Positions 8,054 through 16,307 of a stretch of DNA of 64,000 nt are shown piece by piece (positions within the stretch are counted from its first letter, which is position 1; the number at the start of each line of letters is the position of its first letter). The notes below the pieces were generated by a model, which made no database searches, was not told the DNA's origin, and was given only the letters and a program-made list of their open reading frames with translations. Made by a program: the position numbers and the translations under genes. The stretch is from an uncultured Acidimicrobiales bacterium. GTDB lineage: Bacteria; Actinomycetota; Acidimicrobiia; Acidimicrobiales; SHLQ01. The DNA lies in assembly GCA_938041035.1 (NCBI GenBank), contig CALHYX010000003.1:1-64000 (forward strand), in the 5' to 3' direction.

Positions 8054-9207
8054 CCATGCTCGACACTCAGCTGCTGATCGCAACGCCAACCCTGGGCACG
8101 CTCACCGAGACGTTCATTCACCGGCACATCGCCGGTCTGGCCCCGGGTCAGACCCACGTGATGGCCAAGCGTTGCCAGGGCGAGTTGCCGGCCGCCGCCA
8201 CCTTGTTGCCGTACGGTCGCGCCCGAAACGCCCGACGGATCCTGACCCGCCGTCTCACCTCGGGTCATGGTTGTGGGTGGACGCCACCGCCGGCCGCCCA
8301 TCGTCGGTTCGAGGAACTGCTCGGAGACGAACGGCCCGACGCGATCCTCTTTGAGTACCTCGATCAATGGCTCGACCTGCTCCCGGCCGCCCAACGCTCG
8401 CCGGCGCGGGTCGTCGTGCACTCCCACGGCTATGACCATTCGGCCTGCCTGCGCTGCCCCAAACAACAGGAGCGCTACCGCGAGCTCGACCAGGCCGACC
8501 ATGTCGTCGTCGTCAACCGGGTCGCCGAGGCTCGGCTCGTGGATCTCGGCATCGCCGCCGAGAAGGTCAGCGTCGTGCCCTACGGCGTCGAACCCAACAC
8601 CGAGGCTGACGACCACCCCGGCGCCGGCACGACCCTTGACCCGGCCCGCATCAACGTGGTCTCGATCGGGCGATTCGGGGCCAAGAAGAGCCCCACCTCG
8701 ACGATCTCGGCCTTTGCCGAGGCGCACCGGTCGGTGCCGGACCTCGCCCTCACGATGGCCGGAACCGGCGATCTGCTCGAGGAATGCCAGGAACTCGCGG
8801 TCGCGCTGGGCGTCGAAGAATCGGTGACGTTTCTCGGGCCCCGGCCGCACGGGTTTTGTCGCACGCTGTTGGCATCCGCCGACGTCTTTGCCCTGCACTC
8901 GGTCACCGATCCCATCACGGGCGACGAGGAGGGGCTTCCCCTGGTCATCCTCGAGGCAATGGCGGCCGCAGTGCCGATCGTCTCCACCGTGCACGCCGGT
9001 ATTCCGGACGCGGTGACCGACGGGGTGAATGGGTATCTCGTCCCTGAATTCGACGTGGCCTCGATGGCGACCGCCTTCGTGAAGCTGGCCGAGGACGACG
9101 CCCTGCGCCGCTCGATGGCCGACGCCTCGCTGGCGCGGTACGAGGCGGACTTCACGTGGGATCGCGAACGCACCGAGCTCCTGAACATCCTGGGGCTTCG
9201 CCCATGA
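8050..9207 (+). CDS. Family GT4 glycosyltransferase
   Basis: The protein has 385 residues with a two-Rossmann GT-B fold. The C-terminal donor-binding half has INVVSIGRFGAKKSP, a GTGDLLEEC segment, and the GT4 E-x7-E signature in GDEEGLPLVILEAMAAAVPIV. The start overlaps the methyltransferase stop (ATGA). The operon context (methyltransferases, polymerase, flippase) points to assembly of a surface polysaccharide; it would act on the cytoplasmic face. Donor and acceptor cannot be read from the sequence. Four closely spaced cysteine/histidine positions near residue 130 (SHGYDHSACLRCPKQQ) might bind metal, but this is speculative. Confidence 0.85.
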   Translation: MTMLDTQLLIATPTLGTLTETFIHRHIAGLAPGQTHVMAKRCQGELPAAATLLPYGRARNARRILTRRLTSGHGCGWTPPPAAHRRFEELLGDERPDAILFEYLDQWLDLLPAAQRSPARVVVHSHGYDHSACLRCPKQQERYRELDQADHVVVVNRVAEARLVDLGIAAEKVSVVPYGVEPNTEADDHPGAGTTLDPARINVVSIGRFGAKKSPTSTISAFAEAHRSVPDLALTMAGTGDLLEECQELAVALGVEESVTFLGPRPHGFCRTLLASADVFALHSVTDPITGDEEGLPLVILEAMAAAVPIVSTVHAGIPDAVTDGVNGYLVPEFDVASMATAFVKLAEDDALRRSMADASLARYEADFTWDRERTELLNILGLRP

Positions 9208-10601
9208 CCGACATCGTCGACCCCGTCGAACCGGTGGAGCCCAATCCTTTCGACCTGGGCAATCGGGGCTACGACGACCGGTCGTTCGGCTCGCCCGACG
9301 GGACCGAGCCCGATCCCGGGGACGACGCCGGGTTCTCCTACATTCGGCGCGGCGGTGAGGTCAGCGAGGCGGCCGAACGCCGCACCATGATCGCGCTGGC
9401 CGTCGTCGCGGTCGCCACGACCCTGCCGTTGCGCGGCACGTTCGGCCCGCTGCCCAGTCTGGCCGCCCTGATGGCCGCGCTCGGCTGGATCCACCTGTTC
9501 GGGGTGCGCACCACCCGGCGCAGCAACTCCCTGCTGGGCCCGGCCGTGTACGCCATGGTGCTGGCGCTGTGCGTTTCGTCGGTGGCGTGGAGCTGGGACA
9601 AGCCCGCTTCCATCAATTCCTCGGTATCGATTGCGGTCGTGGGCGCCGTCGGTCTGTACGTGGCCCGCTCCTTTCACCCCGCCGTCGTGCTCAAGTCGAT
9701 GATGATGGGCATCGGCGTGGTCGCCGGAATCTCGGTGCTCACCGAGTTCAATGCCCCGTTCCTCGCCGGCTTCGATTCCGACCCCGGCCAGTTCAACGGC
9801 ATCTACAGCCACAAGAACGAACTCGGCCGGGCCGTGGTGATCGCTACCGGTATGTCGGTGAGCCTCACCTACGCCAAGCGCTACTGGCCGGAGTGGTTGC
9901 AGGGGTGGGATGTCCGCTCGGTGAAGGTCGGGACGGGCACCGTCGTGCTCGGCCTCTTCCTCCTGTGGACGGTGCTCCAGACCCGGTCGGCCACATCGCT
10001 CGTCGCCATCGCCGGCATCGGTGTGGTCACCGTGGTGCTGTTCATCTTCGCTCGGGTGTTCATGTCCGGTGCGTCGGTCGCCGGCGTGACCCTCGTGTTG
10101 TTGGCGGGCGCGGTGGTTCTCACCCCGTTCATCGACCCGCCCGACCTCTCGCCGACCGCGATCGAGGAGGCCATCGGCCGTCAGGGCGGCCGGTCGTCGT
10201 TCGAGGTGCGGCGGGGCATCTGGGCCGACCTCGACGATGAGATCTCCCGCAACGCCACGTTCGGCCACGGCATTGGCTATTTCGACGCTCGCGATACCGA
10301 ATACTGGAACGGCGCCTTCTATGAGGGCATCAGCCTGCGCCAGTCGCATTCGGGGTACGTCCAGACCCTGCTGCAGCTCGGGTTCGTGGGCCTGGCCATG
10401 ATCCTGGGGATCTATCTGCTGGGTTGGTCGCGGGGTGTCGTGTCGGTGTTGCGCCGATCGAGCCTCGTGGGCATCTGGTCGACAACGTTCTTCGCGTTGA
10501 TGTTGGGCATCAACCTCACGTTCAGCTACTTCCTGAACGACGGGTTGCTCGGCTGGATGCTCACGGTGACCACGCTCGCCTGGGCCAACAGCCAGGCTTG
10601 A
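9204..10601 (+). CDS. O-antigen polymerase/ligase-like membrane protein (Wzy type)
   Basis: The product has 465 residues starting at ATG 9204, overlapping the upstream gene by 4 bases. After a polar, acidic N-terminal tail of about 60 residues come about 10-12 hydrophobic segments. The Wzy-type signatures are FNGIYSHKNELGRAVVIATG in the middle and FGHGIGYFD followed by QSHSGYVQTLLQLGFVGLAM near the end. It presumably polymerises lipid-linked repeat units at the membrane. The gene sits between a glycosyltransferase and a flippase, a classic Wzx/Wzy arrangement. Confidence 0.85.
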   Translation: MTDIVDPVEPVEPNPFDLGNRGYDDRSFGSPDGTEPDPGDDAGFSYIRRGGEVSEAAERRTMIALAVVAVATTLPLRGTFGPLPSLAALMAALGWIHLFGVRTTRRSNSLLGPAVYAMVLALCVSSVAWSWDKPASINSSVSIAVVGAVGLYVARSFHPAVVLKSMMMGIGVVAGISVLTEFNAPFLAGFDSDPGQFNGIYSHKNELGRAVVIATGMSVSLTYAKRYWPEWLQGWDVRSVKVGTGTVVLGLFLLWTVLQTRSATSLVAIAGIGVVTVVLFIFARVFMSGASVAGVTLVLLAGAVVLTPFIDPPDLSPTAIEEAIGRQGGRSSFEVRRGIWADLDDEISRNATFGHGIGYFDARDTEYWNGAFYEGISLRQSHSGYVQTLLQLGFVGLAMILGIYLLGWSRGVVSVLRRSSLVGIWSTTFFALMLGINLTFSYFLNDGLLGWMLTVTTLAWANSQA

Positions 10602-10616
10602 ACCCGTGGCCGAACG

Positions 10617-11942
10617 ATGAGCGTGGGCTCCGACACCGACGAGTCCCCGGTGACCGGTGAGGTGAGCGCCACCGGCCGGGCCCGGGCGGCGGTGTCGGGG
10701 AACCGGTCGTTGGTTCGCGGATTCTTCACGTTGCTTGGCGGGTCGGCGTTTCCGCCCGCGCTCGCGTTGGTGACGGCGCCGCTGGTCGCTCGAATGCTGG
10801 GGGTGTCCGGACGCGGCAGTTTGGCCGCCGGGCTGGCGCTCTTCGGCGTGCTCCGGGTGCTCGCCGTCTTCGGTGCCCCGCACGCGTACCTGCATCTCGC
10901 CGACCGGTTGGGCGCCGAACGCTCGGTGCTGCGCCTGGCTCGTTCGACCGTGTTCGGCGCCGCGATCGCCCTCGCGATCGTGACCGCGCTCGCCGCCCCG
11001 TGGCTGTTGTCGGGCGACGATGCCGCCGTCCTCGGCTTCCGGCTCATGGTGGTGGCGCTGCCGTTGGTGGTGGCGAGCGAGGTGGCTCGATCCGCGTTGG
11101 TCCGCCACCACAACTATCGGGCCTCGGCTCGCGCCGACATCACCGGGGCGGTCCTGCGCACCGCATTGATCGTGGCGTTGTATCTCGTCGGCGTCGACAC
11201 GGTTGGCCCGGTGGCGGCGGCGACGATGGTGGCGTTGTTCGTCGGGGCGCTCGTCCTCCAGGTTGGCTTTGGCCGGCTGCCGATCGTCGACGATGAAACC
11301 CTCGCCTCGCGCCAGATTCTGCGAGCGCTCGCCGCACCGCAACTGTTCATCAGTAGCTCCTACGTGGCGCGTATCCTCGCCCGTCGGCTCGACCAGGTGG
11401 TGCTGTTGGCGGTCGCCGGCGATGCCGAGGTCGGGGTCTACGCCGTCGGCGTCGTCGTGGCGGAGGTCGCCGAGTACGCGGGCCGGGCGGTATTCCCGAT
11501 CGCCATGGCCGAACTCGGGCGTACCGAGCGGGAAACCACCCGGCCCGGGTTCCTGGTGGTGGGGGTGGCTGCGCTGACGCTCGTCATCGCCATCGGTCTC
11601 GCGGTGGTTGTGGTTCCGCTCATCCCGTGGGCGTTCGGCGCGGAGTTTGCGCCGGCGCGAAGCGTGACGCTGCTGTTGTTGTTGTCCGCCCCGGTGTTGT
11701 CGGCTCGCGATGCGCTGTCGGTGGCGTTGGTGAGCCGCGGGTTCGTGCGTCGCGATGCGGTCGGTCACTGGATCGGTGCTGCTGCGGGGTTGGCATTGCT
11801 GGTGCCCCTGGCTCGATCCCACGGCGCCGACGGAGCCGCCATCGCCAGTCTCGCCGGCTACGGGGCGGGGTTCCTGGCTCTGCTGGTGTCGGCTCGGCGA
11901 TCGTTTGCCATGATCGATGCCGACGCCCCGATCACCGATTGA
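10617..11942 (+). CDS. Wzx-type polysaccharide flippase (MOP superfamily)
   Basis: 441 residues with about 12 hydrophobic segments. The N-terminal segment LLGGSAFPPALALVTAPLVARMLGVSGRGSLA is typical of oligosaccharide flippases of the MATE/MOP superfamily, with the internal pattern ARRLDQVVLLAVAGDAEVGVYAVGVVVAEV repeated from the family. It would move a lipid-linked repeat unit across the membrane for the polymerase encoded just upstream (15-base gap). One of three such genes in this window. Confidence 0.85.
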   Translation: MSVGSDTDESPVTGEVSATGRARAAVSGNRSLVRGFFTLLGGSAFPPALALVTAPLVARMLGVSGRGSLAAGLALFGVLRVLAVFGAPHAYLHLADRLGAERSVLRLARSTVFGAAIALAIVTALAAPWLLSGDDAAVLGFRLMVVALPLVVASEVARSALVRHHNYRASARADITGAVLRTALIVALYLVGVDTVGPVAAATMVALFVGALVLQVGFGRLPIVDDETLASRQILRALAAPQLFISSSYVARILARRLDQVVLLAVAGDAEVGVYAVGVVVAEVAEYAGRAVFPIAMAELGRTERETTRPGFLVVGVAALTLVIAIGLAVVVVPLIPWAFGAEFAPARSVTLLLLLSAPVLSARDALSVALVSRGFVRRDAVGHWIGAAAGLALLVPLARSHGADGAAIASLAGYGAGFLALLVSARRSFAMIDADAPITD

Positions 11943-11947
11943 CGCAG

Positions 11948-13051
11948 ATGAAGATCGCCATGGTGCGCCCTCGGGCGACCCGTTCCCACTACCTCGGCCT
12001 GATCGAGGTCGCCGCCGCCCACGGGCACGAGATCGTCCCGATCTCCTATGGCGTTGCTGATGGGCTCCGCTCCGGTCGGCTCCGTGAGGCCGGCGCTGCC
12101 CTCGTGCGGTCGGGGCGCGCGTGGCGCGACGTCGTTCGCCTGGCCCGGGACCCTGCGGTCGGCGCGGTGGTCGTGGCCGCGGTGCCGTTCTCGTGGGTGG
12201 TCCCCGTCGTCGCGCTGCTCTTTCGGTCGCGAACTGTCGCGGTGCATTCGTCGTGGCCCGACTGGAACGTGTCGCCGGTCGCCGCGCCGCGCGTCGGGGG
12301 CCGCAAGCTGGCCTATCGGGCGTGGCGGATGGCGCTCGAGCGCTGGGTCGATGTCGTCGCCGGGGTGACGCCGGCGGTCACCAGTTCCGCGCTGGCGCTG
12401 GTCGAAGGGTCAGGGCTGCGCACCGAGCTGGTGGGTCATACCTCGGCGTTGTTGGCCGCTGAGGTCGTTCGCCAAGATGACGAGGCCCGGCGCCCGACCG
12501 TGATTTGTGTCGGCCGGCTCGAGCGGGAGAAGGGGGTCGATCGCTTTCTCGCCATCGCGGGTTCGGCGGAGTTGGCCGAGGTCGACTTCGTGATCGCCGG
12601 CGACGGACCGATGCGCGCCGACGTCGAGAAGCGTGCCGACGGTTCGGCCAACCTGCGCTATGTCGGTCAGTTGGCTTCGCAGGATCTGGTGGAGCTGTAC
12701 GCCGCAGCGGATCTCATCGTCGTTCCCTGCCGCCGAAGCGAACGCTGGGAGGAACTCTTCGGCATCGCCTTGCTGGAAGCGATGCACGCGGGCGTCGTAC
12801 CCATCGCGGTTGACCATGTCGGCCCGCGACACCTGTTGGCGGGTGACCTGGCGGAGCAGCTCCTGGGGGAGGAGGACGTGGTCGCCGAAGCGACCGCGGC
12901 CATCGCGTCGTTCGTCGCCGCTCCGGCGCCCGATCGACAGCGGTTGCGTCGAGCCGCCGTCACCGCGGCCGCGAGGTATCGGCCCGACGAGGTCGCCGCC
13001 GCCTGGCTACGAGCCCTACCCGGGCTCGGCCCGGAATCGAGGTCGGCGTGA
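11948..13051 (+). CDS. Family GT4 glycosyltransferase
   Basis: 367 residues starting at ATG 11948 (MKIAMVRPRA), 5 bases after the flippase stop. The C-terminal half has VICVGRLEREKGVDRFL, VIAGDGPMRADVE, and the E-x7-E region ERWEELFGIALLEAMHAGVVPIAV, all characteristic of GT4. The stop overlaps the following GT2 gene by 4 bases (GTGA). Role: addition of one sugar during repeat-unit assembly; the sugar is not identifiable. Confidence 0.85.
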   Translation: MKIAMVRPRATRSHYLGLIEVAAAHGHEIVPISYGVADGLRSGRLREAGAALVRSGRAWRDVVRLARDPAVGAVVVAAVPFSWVVPVVALLFRSRTVAVHSSWPDWNVSPVAAPRVGGRKLAYRAWRMALERWVDVVAGVTPAVTSSALALVEGSGLRTELVGHTSALLAAEVVRQDDEARRPTVICVGRLEREKGVDRFLAIAGSAELAEVDFVIAGDGPMRADVEKRADGSANLRYVGQLASQDLVELYAAADLIVVPCRRSERWEELFGIALLEAMHAGVVPIAVDHVGPRHLLAGDLAEQLLGEEDVVAEATAAIASFVAAPAPDRQRLRRAAVTAAARYRPDEVAAAWLRALPGLGPESRSA

Positions 13052-14028
13052 ACGGGTCGGCCGCCGCGGTCGCTGTCTGCGTTCCCGCCTTTCGCCCCGA
13101 CCTCGCGCTGCTCGAAGCCTGCCTGGCCTCGGCGGTGGATGCCCCCGAGCTGGCGGAGCTGGTCGTCAGCGACGATACCGATGGCCCTGAGGCTGCGGCC
13201 GTCGCCGACCTGGCCGATCGCTTTGGGGCCACCTACGTTCCCGGGCCGAGGACGGGTCTGGCCGGCAACTGGAACGCCGCAGTTCGGGCGTCGTCGGCGC
13301 GGTGGGTGCTGGTCCTGCACCAGGACGATGCGCTCGTCCCCGGCTCGCTGGGGGTGATGTTGCAGGCCGCCGAAGAGGTGGGGGCCGACGTCGTCGGCGG
13401 TGGCGCCGTGCTCGTCGCCGGCGACGGTTCGGAGATCGACCTCGGCACCCGCCGCTGGCTGCACCACCGGTCCCGTATCTTCCAAAGCGGTGAGCGCTAT
13501 GCGTTGAGTGCCGACCGGCACGCCTACCTCACGCTCCGCAACGGCCAGATTCTGGGCGAACCATCGACCGTTCTGATCCGCCGGTCGTTGTTCGACGCCC
13601 TCGACGGATTTCGCTCGACGTATCACCATGGGTGCGATGTCGACTTCAACCTCCGGGCGGTGAACCACGCCGACGGCGCCGCCATCGTCGGGTCACCGGT
13701 GGCCGTCCGTCGCTTCGATCCAACGACGACCACCTCGGCCAACATGACTTCGGGCACGGTCGTCGAAGAACGAGGCCGCCTGATCGCCGACTTTGCCCCC
13801 GGTCGCGACGGGCTGGCGGCGTTCGAAGCCGCCGCCGGCGCCCACGCCGTGTTGCACTTCGTCCGGGCTCTGCGCTCTGGCAGTCGCGCCCAGGCCCGGG
13901 AGGCCATCGCCGGACTTCGTCGGGCCGCGCCGGGTCTGCGGCCGGGCGCGCTGGCGCGCTACGGGGCCGAGATCATTCGCAACGACAACGCCGACCGCAG
14001 CTCGGTCGACGCCGAGCGGCTGCGATGA
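13048..14028 (+). CDS. Family GT2 glycosyltransferase
   Basis: 326 residues from a GTG start overlapping the previous stop. The GT-A fold is visible: AVAVCVPAFRPDLALLEACL at the N terminus, a nucleotide-binding LVVSDDTDG, and the acidic metal motif region VLVLHQDDALVPG around residue 92. The tail (residues about 250-326) is Arg/Ala-rich. It sits between a GT4 and a sulfotransferase with 4-base overlaps on both sides, so translation is probably coupled. Substrate unknown. Confidence 0.85.
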   Translation: MNGSAAAVAVCVPAFRPDLALLEACLASAVDAPELAELVVSDDTDGPEAAAVADLADRFGATYVPGPRTGLAGNWNAAVRASSARWVLVLHQDDALVPGSLGVMLQAAEEVGADVVGGGAVLVAGDGSEIDLGTRRWLHHRSRIFQSGERYALSADRHAYLTLRNGQILGEPSTVLIRRSLFDALDGFRSTYHHGCDVDFNLRAVNHADGAAIVGSPVAVRRFDPTTTTSANMTSGTVVEERGRLIADFAPGRDGLAAFEAAAGAHAVLHFVRALRSGSRAQAREAIAGLRRAAPGLRPGALARYGAEIIRNDNADRSSVDAERLR

Positions 14029-14852
14029 CCGAGGCGTGGACCAGAACCCGTTGGGGTCGGTTGTGGTATCGGTTGCCCGCGGCCGCTGACCGAACGCTGC
14101 GCCGGAGCGCGCCCACGCCTCGCGTGGTCATGCTCGGCCACCAAAAGACCGGCACGACGGCGATCGCCGCCGGACTGGCGGCGTCGTGCGGGCTCGGGGT
14201 CACCCTCGATCTATGGCGCGAGGTGCGCAACCCGCGGGCGTACCGGCCGTGGGGCCCGGCCGACCTCGATCGGCTCGTCGACCACAACCATTTCGATTTC
14301 GCGCAACCGGTGGTGAAAGACCCCAATCTGACCTTGTTCGCTGAAGCGATCCGCCAACGCTGGCCGGCGGTTCCGGTCGTTCTCGTCGTGCGCGATCCGC
14401 TCGATACGGTGCGGTCGGTGCTCGATCGGCTGGGGATGGAACCGGGGCACACGTGGTCGAGCACCGACTCGGCGAACCTGCCGGCGGGCTGGGCGCCCAC
14501 CTTTGACCCGGCTACCGCCGGGCTCACGACGGCCGAGGCCATGCCCTTGTCGGTAGCCGAGTACGTGGGTGTTCGGTGGGAACGCTTCGCCGGCGCGATC
14601 CGCGGCCTCGACGGGCCGACGGCGGTGGTCCGCTACGAGGACTTCGTCGCCGATCGAGCAGGGGAGATCGCCCGGCTGGCCCGAGCCGTGGACCTCCGGG
14701 CGGACCACGGCGCCGATCTCGAACGGCAGTATCAGGGCCGCGGTACGCGGCGCGACGAAGCCGCCGTCGACGTGCTCGGGGTCGACGTCGCCGACGCGGT
14801 GCGCCGCCGCACCGAAACGGGCGCCGCGTTGCACGGGTACGGCGACGAGTAG
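14025..14852 (+). CDS. PAPS-dependent sulfotransferase-like protein
   Basis: 275 residues from ATG 14025. The 5'-phosphosulfate loop is visible as VVMLGHQKTGTTAIAAGLA (residues about 30-48), and the 3'-phosphate strand as VVLVVRDPLDTVRSVLDRLG, with TAVVRYEDFVADRAGEI further on. These are the standard landmarks of sulfotransferase family 1/3 proteins. In this operon it likely sulfates a sugar of the surface polymer (inference), which would make the polymer acidic. It is the last gene of the plus-strand operon that starts at 7391. Confidence 0.8.
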   Translation: MTEAWTRTRWGRLWYRLPAAADRTLRRSAPTPRVVMLGHQKTGTTAIAAGLAASCGLGVTLDLWREVRNPRAYRPWGPADLDRLVDHNHFDFAQPVVKDPNLTLFAEAIRQRWPAVPVVLVVRDPLDTVRSVLDRLGMEPGHTWSSTDSANLPAGWAPTFDPATAGLTTAEAMPLSVAEYVGVRWERFAGAIRGLDGPTAVVRYEDFVADRAGEIARLARAVDLRADHGADLERQYQGRGTRRDEAAVDVLGVDVADAVRRRTETGAALHGYGDE

Positions 14853-14876
14853 CGAGCGACCACCGAATGACCGGGT

Positions 14877-16019
14877 CTAGGCCGTTTCGCGGTCGCTGCC
14901 GATGCCGAGGTGGGGGCCGAGGCGCCGAACGAAGTTCTCCATGGTGAACTCCAGCGCGCTCTTCTGGATCAACCGCTCATCCCAATCGGTGGCCGTTCCG
15001 GCCTCGATCGTTCGGGCGAGCGTCTGGGGGTTGAGGTCATCGACGAACAATCCGGTCGCCATCTCGGTGACGGTGTCGAGGTAGCCGCCGTAGCGCAGCA
15101 CGATCGAGGGGGTGCCGAAAAGCGACGCCTCGATCGGGGTCAGACCAAAATCCTCATAGGAGATGGCCACGAGCGATGCGGCCTCGGCGTAGAGCCAGCG
15201 CAGTTCGGCCTCGGTGACCGAGCCGAGCAGTTCCACGTTCGGCGGCGCGATCGCCTTCAGCCGGTCGAACTCCGGCCCCGTGCCGGCGATGACCAGGCGT
15301 TCGTTCGGCAGGCGGCGGAACGCGTCGACCGCAACCTCGACGTTCTTGTACGAGATGAGCCGGCTCACCACGAGGTGGAACCCGGGCTCGAGCCCGTGAA
15401 TCGCCTGCGACGGTCCGCATTCGTCGAGGGTGGTCGGGGCGCCGATGACCTCGGCGTCGATACCGTAGGAGCGCCGTACCCGTTGGGCGATGTGGGTCGA
15501 GATCGCCAGGTGGGTGGTGTCCGGGTCGTGGCGGATGGGGCGCTTGTCGAGCGCCTTCATCGCCGGTGCAAGGGCGGCCAGCCCGACCCGGGTGGTGCTC
15601 GACATGCCCGCGAGGTACGGGCTGGGGTCGTACAACCAGCGGGCCGGGGAGAACCAGTACACGACCTTGCGGCCTTCGACCCGGGCGCAGTGTGACCAGC
15701 CCGCGCTCATGCACAGGGTGACGTCGGTGCTGGTGTGCATCGATCGGGCCAGCGCCGGGAACACGGGAAGCAAATGCCGGTGTCGGTGCCGCAGGGCGCC
15801 GAAGGCGTTCAACGGCGAGGTGGTGATCCGCTCGGGATCGAAGCCGCTGTGGGTGGCCCGGGGCTCGAAAAACGTCGTGTGGAGCTGCGCCTGTTGGTAA
15901 TGCTCGAGCAGGGCGAGCAGTACCCGCTCGGCCCCGCCGCGCTGAACCAAATGGTCCGCCACTATCGACAACGATGGAGCTGTCGCCCCCGCTGAACGTC
16001 TCAAAGACCCGCCAGTCAT
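14877..16019 (-). CDS. Family GT4 glycosyltransferase
   Basis: 380 residues from ATG 16019, which has GCGGAG a few bases upstream; a longer in-frame start at 16130 lacks such a site. The N-terminal acceptor domain begins APSLSIVADHLVQRGGAERVLLALL, typical for capsule/mycofactocin-like GT4 enzymes. The donor domain shows FHLVVSRLISYKNVEVAVDAF and the E-x7-E signature YEDFGLTPIEASLFGTPSIVL. It is transcribed alone on the minus strand, convergent to the sulfotransferase operon. Its leader shares motifs with the gene at 18759. Confidence 0.85.
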   Translation of the reverse strand: MTGGSLRRSAGATAPSLSIVADHLVQRGGAERVLLALLEHYQQAQLHTTFFEPRATHSGFDPERITTSPLNAFGALRHRHRHLLPVFPALARSMHTSTDVTLCMSAGWSHCARVEGRKVVYWFSPARWLYDPSPYLAGMSSTTRVGLAALAPAMKALDKRPIRHDPDTTHLAISTHIAQRVRRSYGIDAEVIGAPTTLDECGPSQAIHGLEPGFHLVVSRLISYKNVEVAVDAFRRLPNERLVIAGTGPEFDRLKAIAPPNVELLGSVTEAELRWLYAEAASLVAISYEDFGLTPIEASLFGTPSIVLRYGGYLDTVTEMATGLFVDDLNPQTLARTIEAGTATDWDERLIQKSALEFTMENFVRRLGPHLGIGSDRETA

Positions 16020-16035
16020 AATCTCCGCCTTATAC

Positions 16036-16068
16036 CTTTCCGCCAGTAAGGCCCGCATTGAGGCAACC
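16036..16068 (-). promoter_or_regulatory. Upstream element shared with the 18759 gene
   Basis: On the minus strand GGTTGCCTCAA (16068-16058) precedes ACTGGCGGAAAG (16047-16036). The same 11-mer and TGGCGGAAAG lie upstream of the start at 18759 (18823-18813 and 18779-18770). The second part also precedes the start at 39177. Confidence 0.35.
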
Positions 16069-16112
16069 AGTACGGCCCGCGGAGCCAAAGATAGCAGATC
16101 TCCAACCACGAT

Positions 16113-16127
16113 GAGACATCTTGTCTC
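16113..16127. promoter_or_regulatory. Inverted repeat GAGACA-TCT-TGTCTC
   Basis: A perfect 6-bp inverted repeat with a 3-base spacer lies in the divergent region between the GT4 gene and sufB. It could be an operator; the protein is unknown. Confidence 0.35.
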
Positions 16128-16145
16128 CAAAAATGCTCACGCTGC

Positions 16146-16159
16146 GTGTCGGCCGACAC
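16146..16159. promoter_or_regulatory. Perfect palindrome GTGTCGGCCGACAC
   Basis: A 14-bp perfect palindrome lies about 150 bases upstream of sufB and 130 upstream of the divergent GT4 gene. It has the shape of a dimeric regulator site. No regulator gene lies nearby. Confidence 0.35.
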
Positions 16160-16252
16160 ACCTGGCCCGCCGTCACCCCGTGCCAGCGCAAAGAGCGCGC
16201 TGTTTCGGTGCTTTTTCCCGGGATCGGCTGTTCAAACCCGGGCCCGAACGGG

Positions 16253-16280
16253 TAATATTCCTATCTGCATAGGAGAAATT
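16253..16280 (+). promoter_or_regulatory. sufB promoter with suf operator (CCTAT-N4-ATAGGAGAAAT)
   Basis: The -10 box TAATAT (16253-16258) is followed by the inverted repeat CCTAT-CTGC-ATAGG (16260-16273) and AGAAATT. A loose -35 (TTCAAA, 16231-16236) lies upstream. Transcription would start inside the repeat, so a bound repressor would block it. Sites of the same design precede sufD (20013) and the minus-strand sufC (25986). Confidence 0.65.
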
Positions 16281-16307
16281 CCTGTCGCCGATCCTTGAGG
16301 ATGCCCG

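Noticed and set aside
8580-11822. Long minus-strand open frame of about 1080 codons over the glycan operon
   Set aside because: It has the low-complexity Arg/Gly/His/Asp-rich sequence of a shadow frame in GC-rich DNA. Four well-supported plus-strand genes occupy the same stretch.
13632-14024. N-terminal extension of the sulfotransferase in the same frame
   Set aside because: It overlaps the GT2 gene and is Arg-rich shadow sequence; ATG 14025 overlaps the GT2 stop in the usual coupled way.
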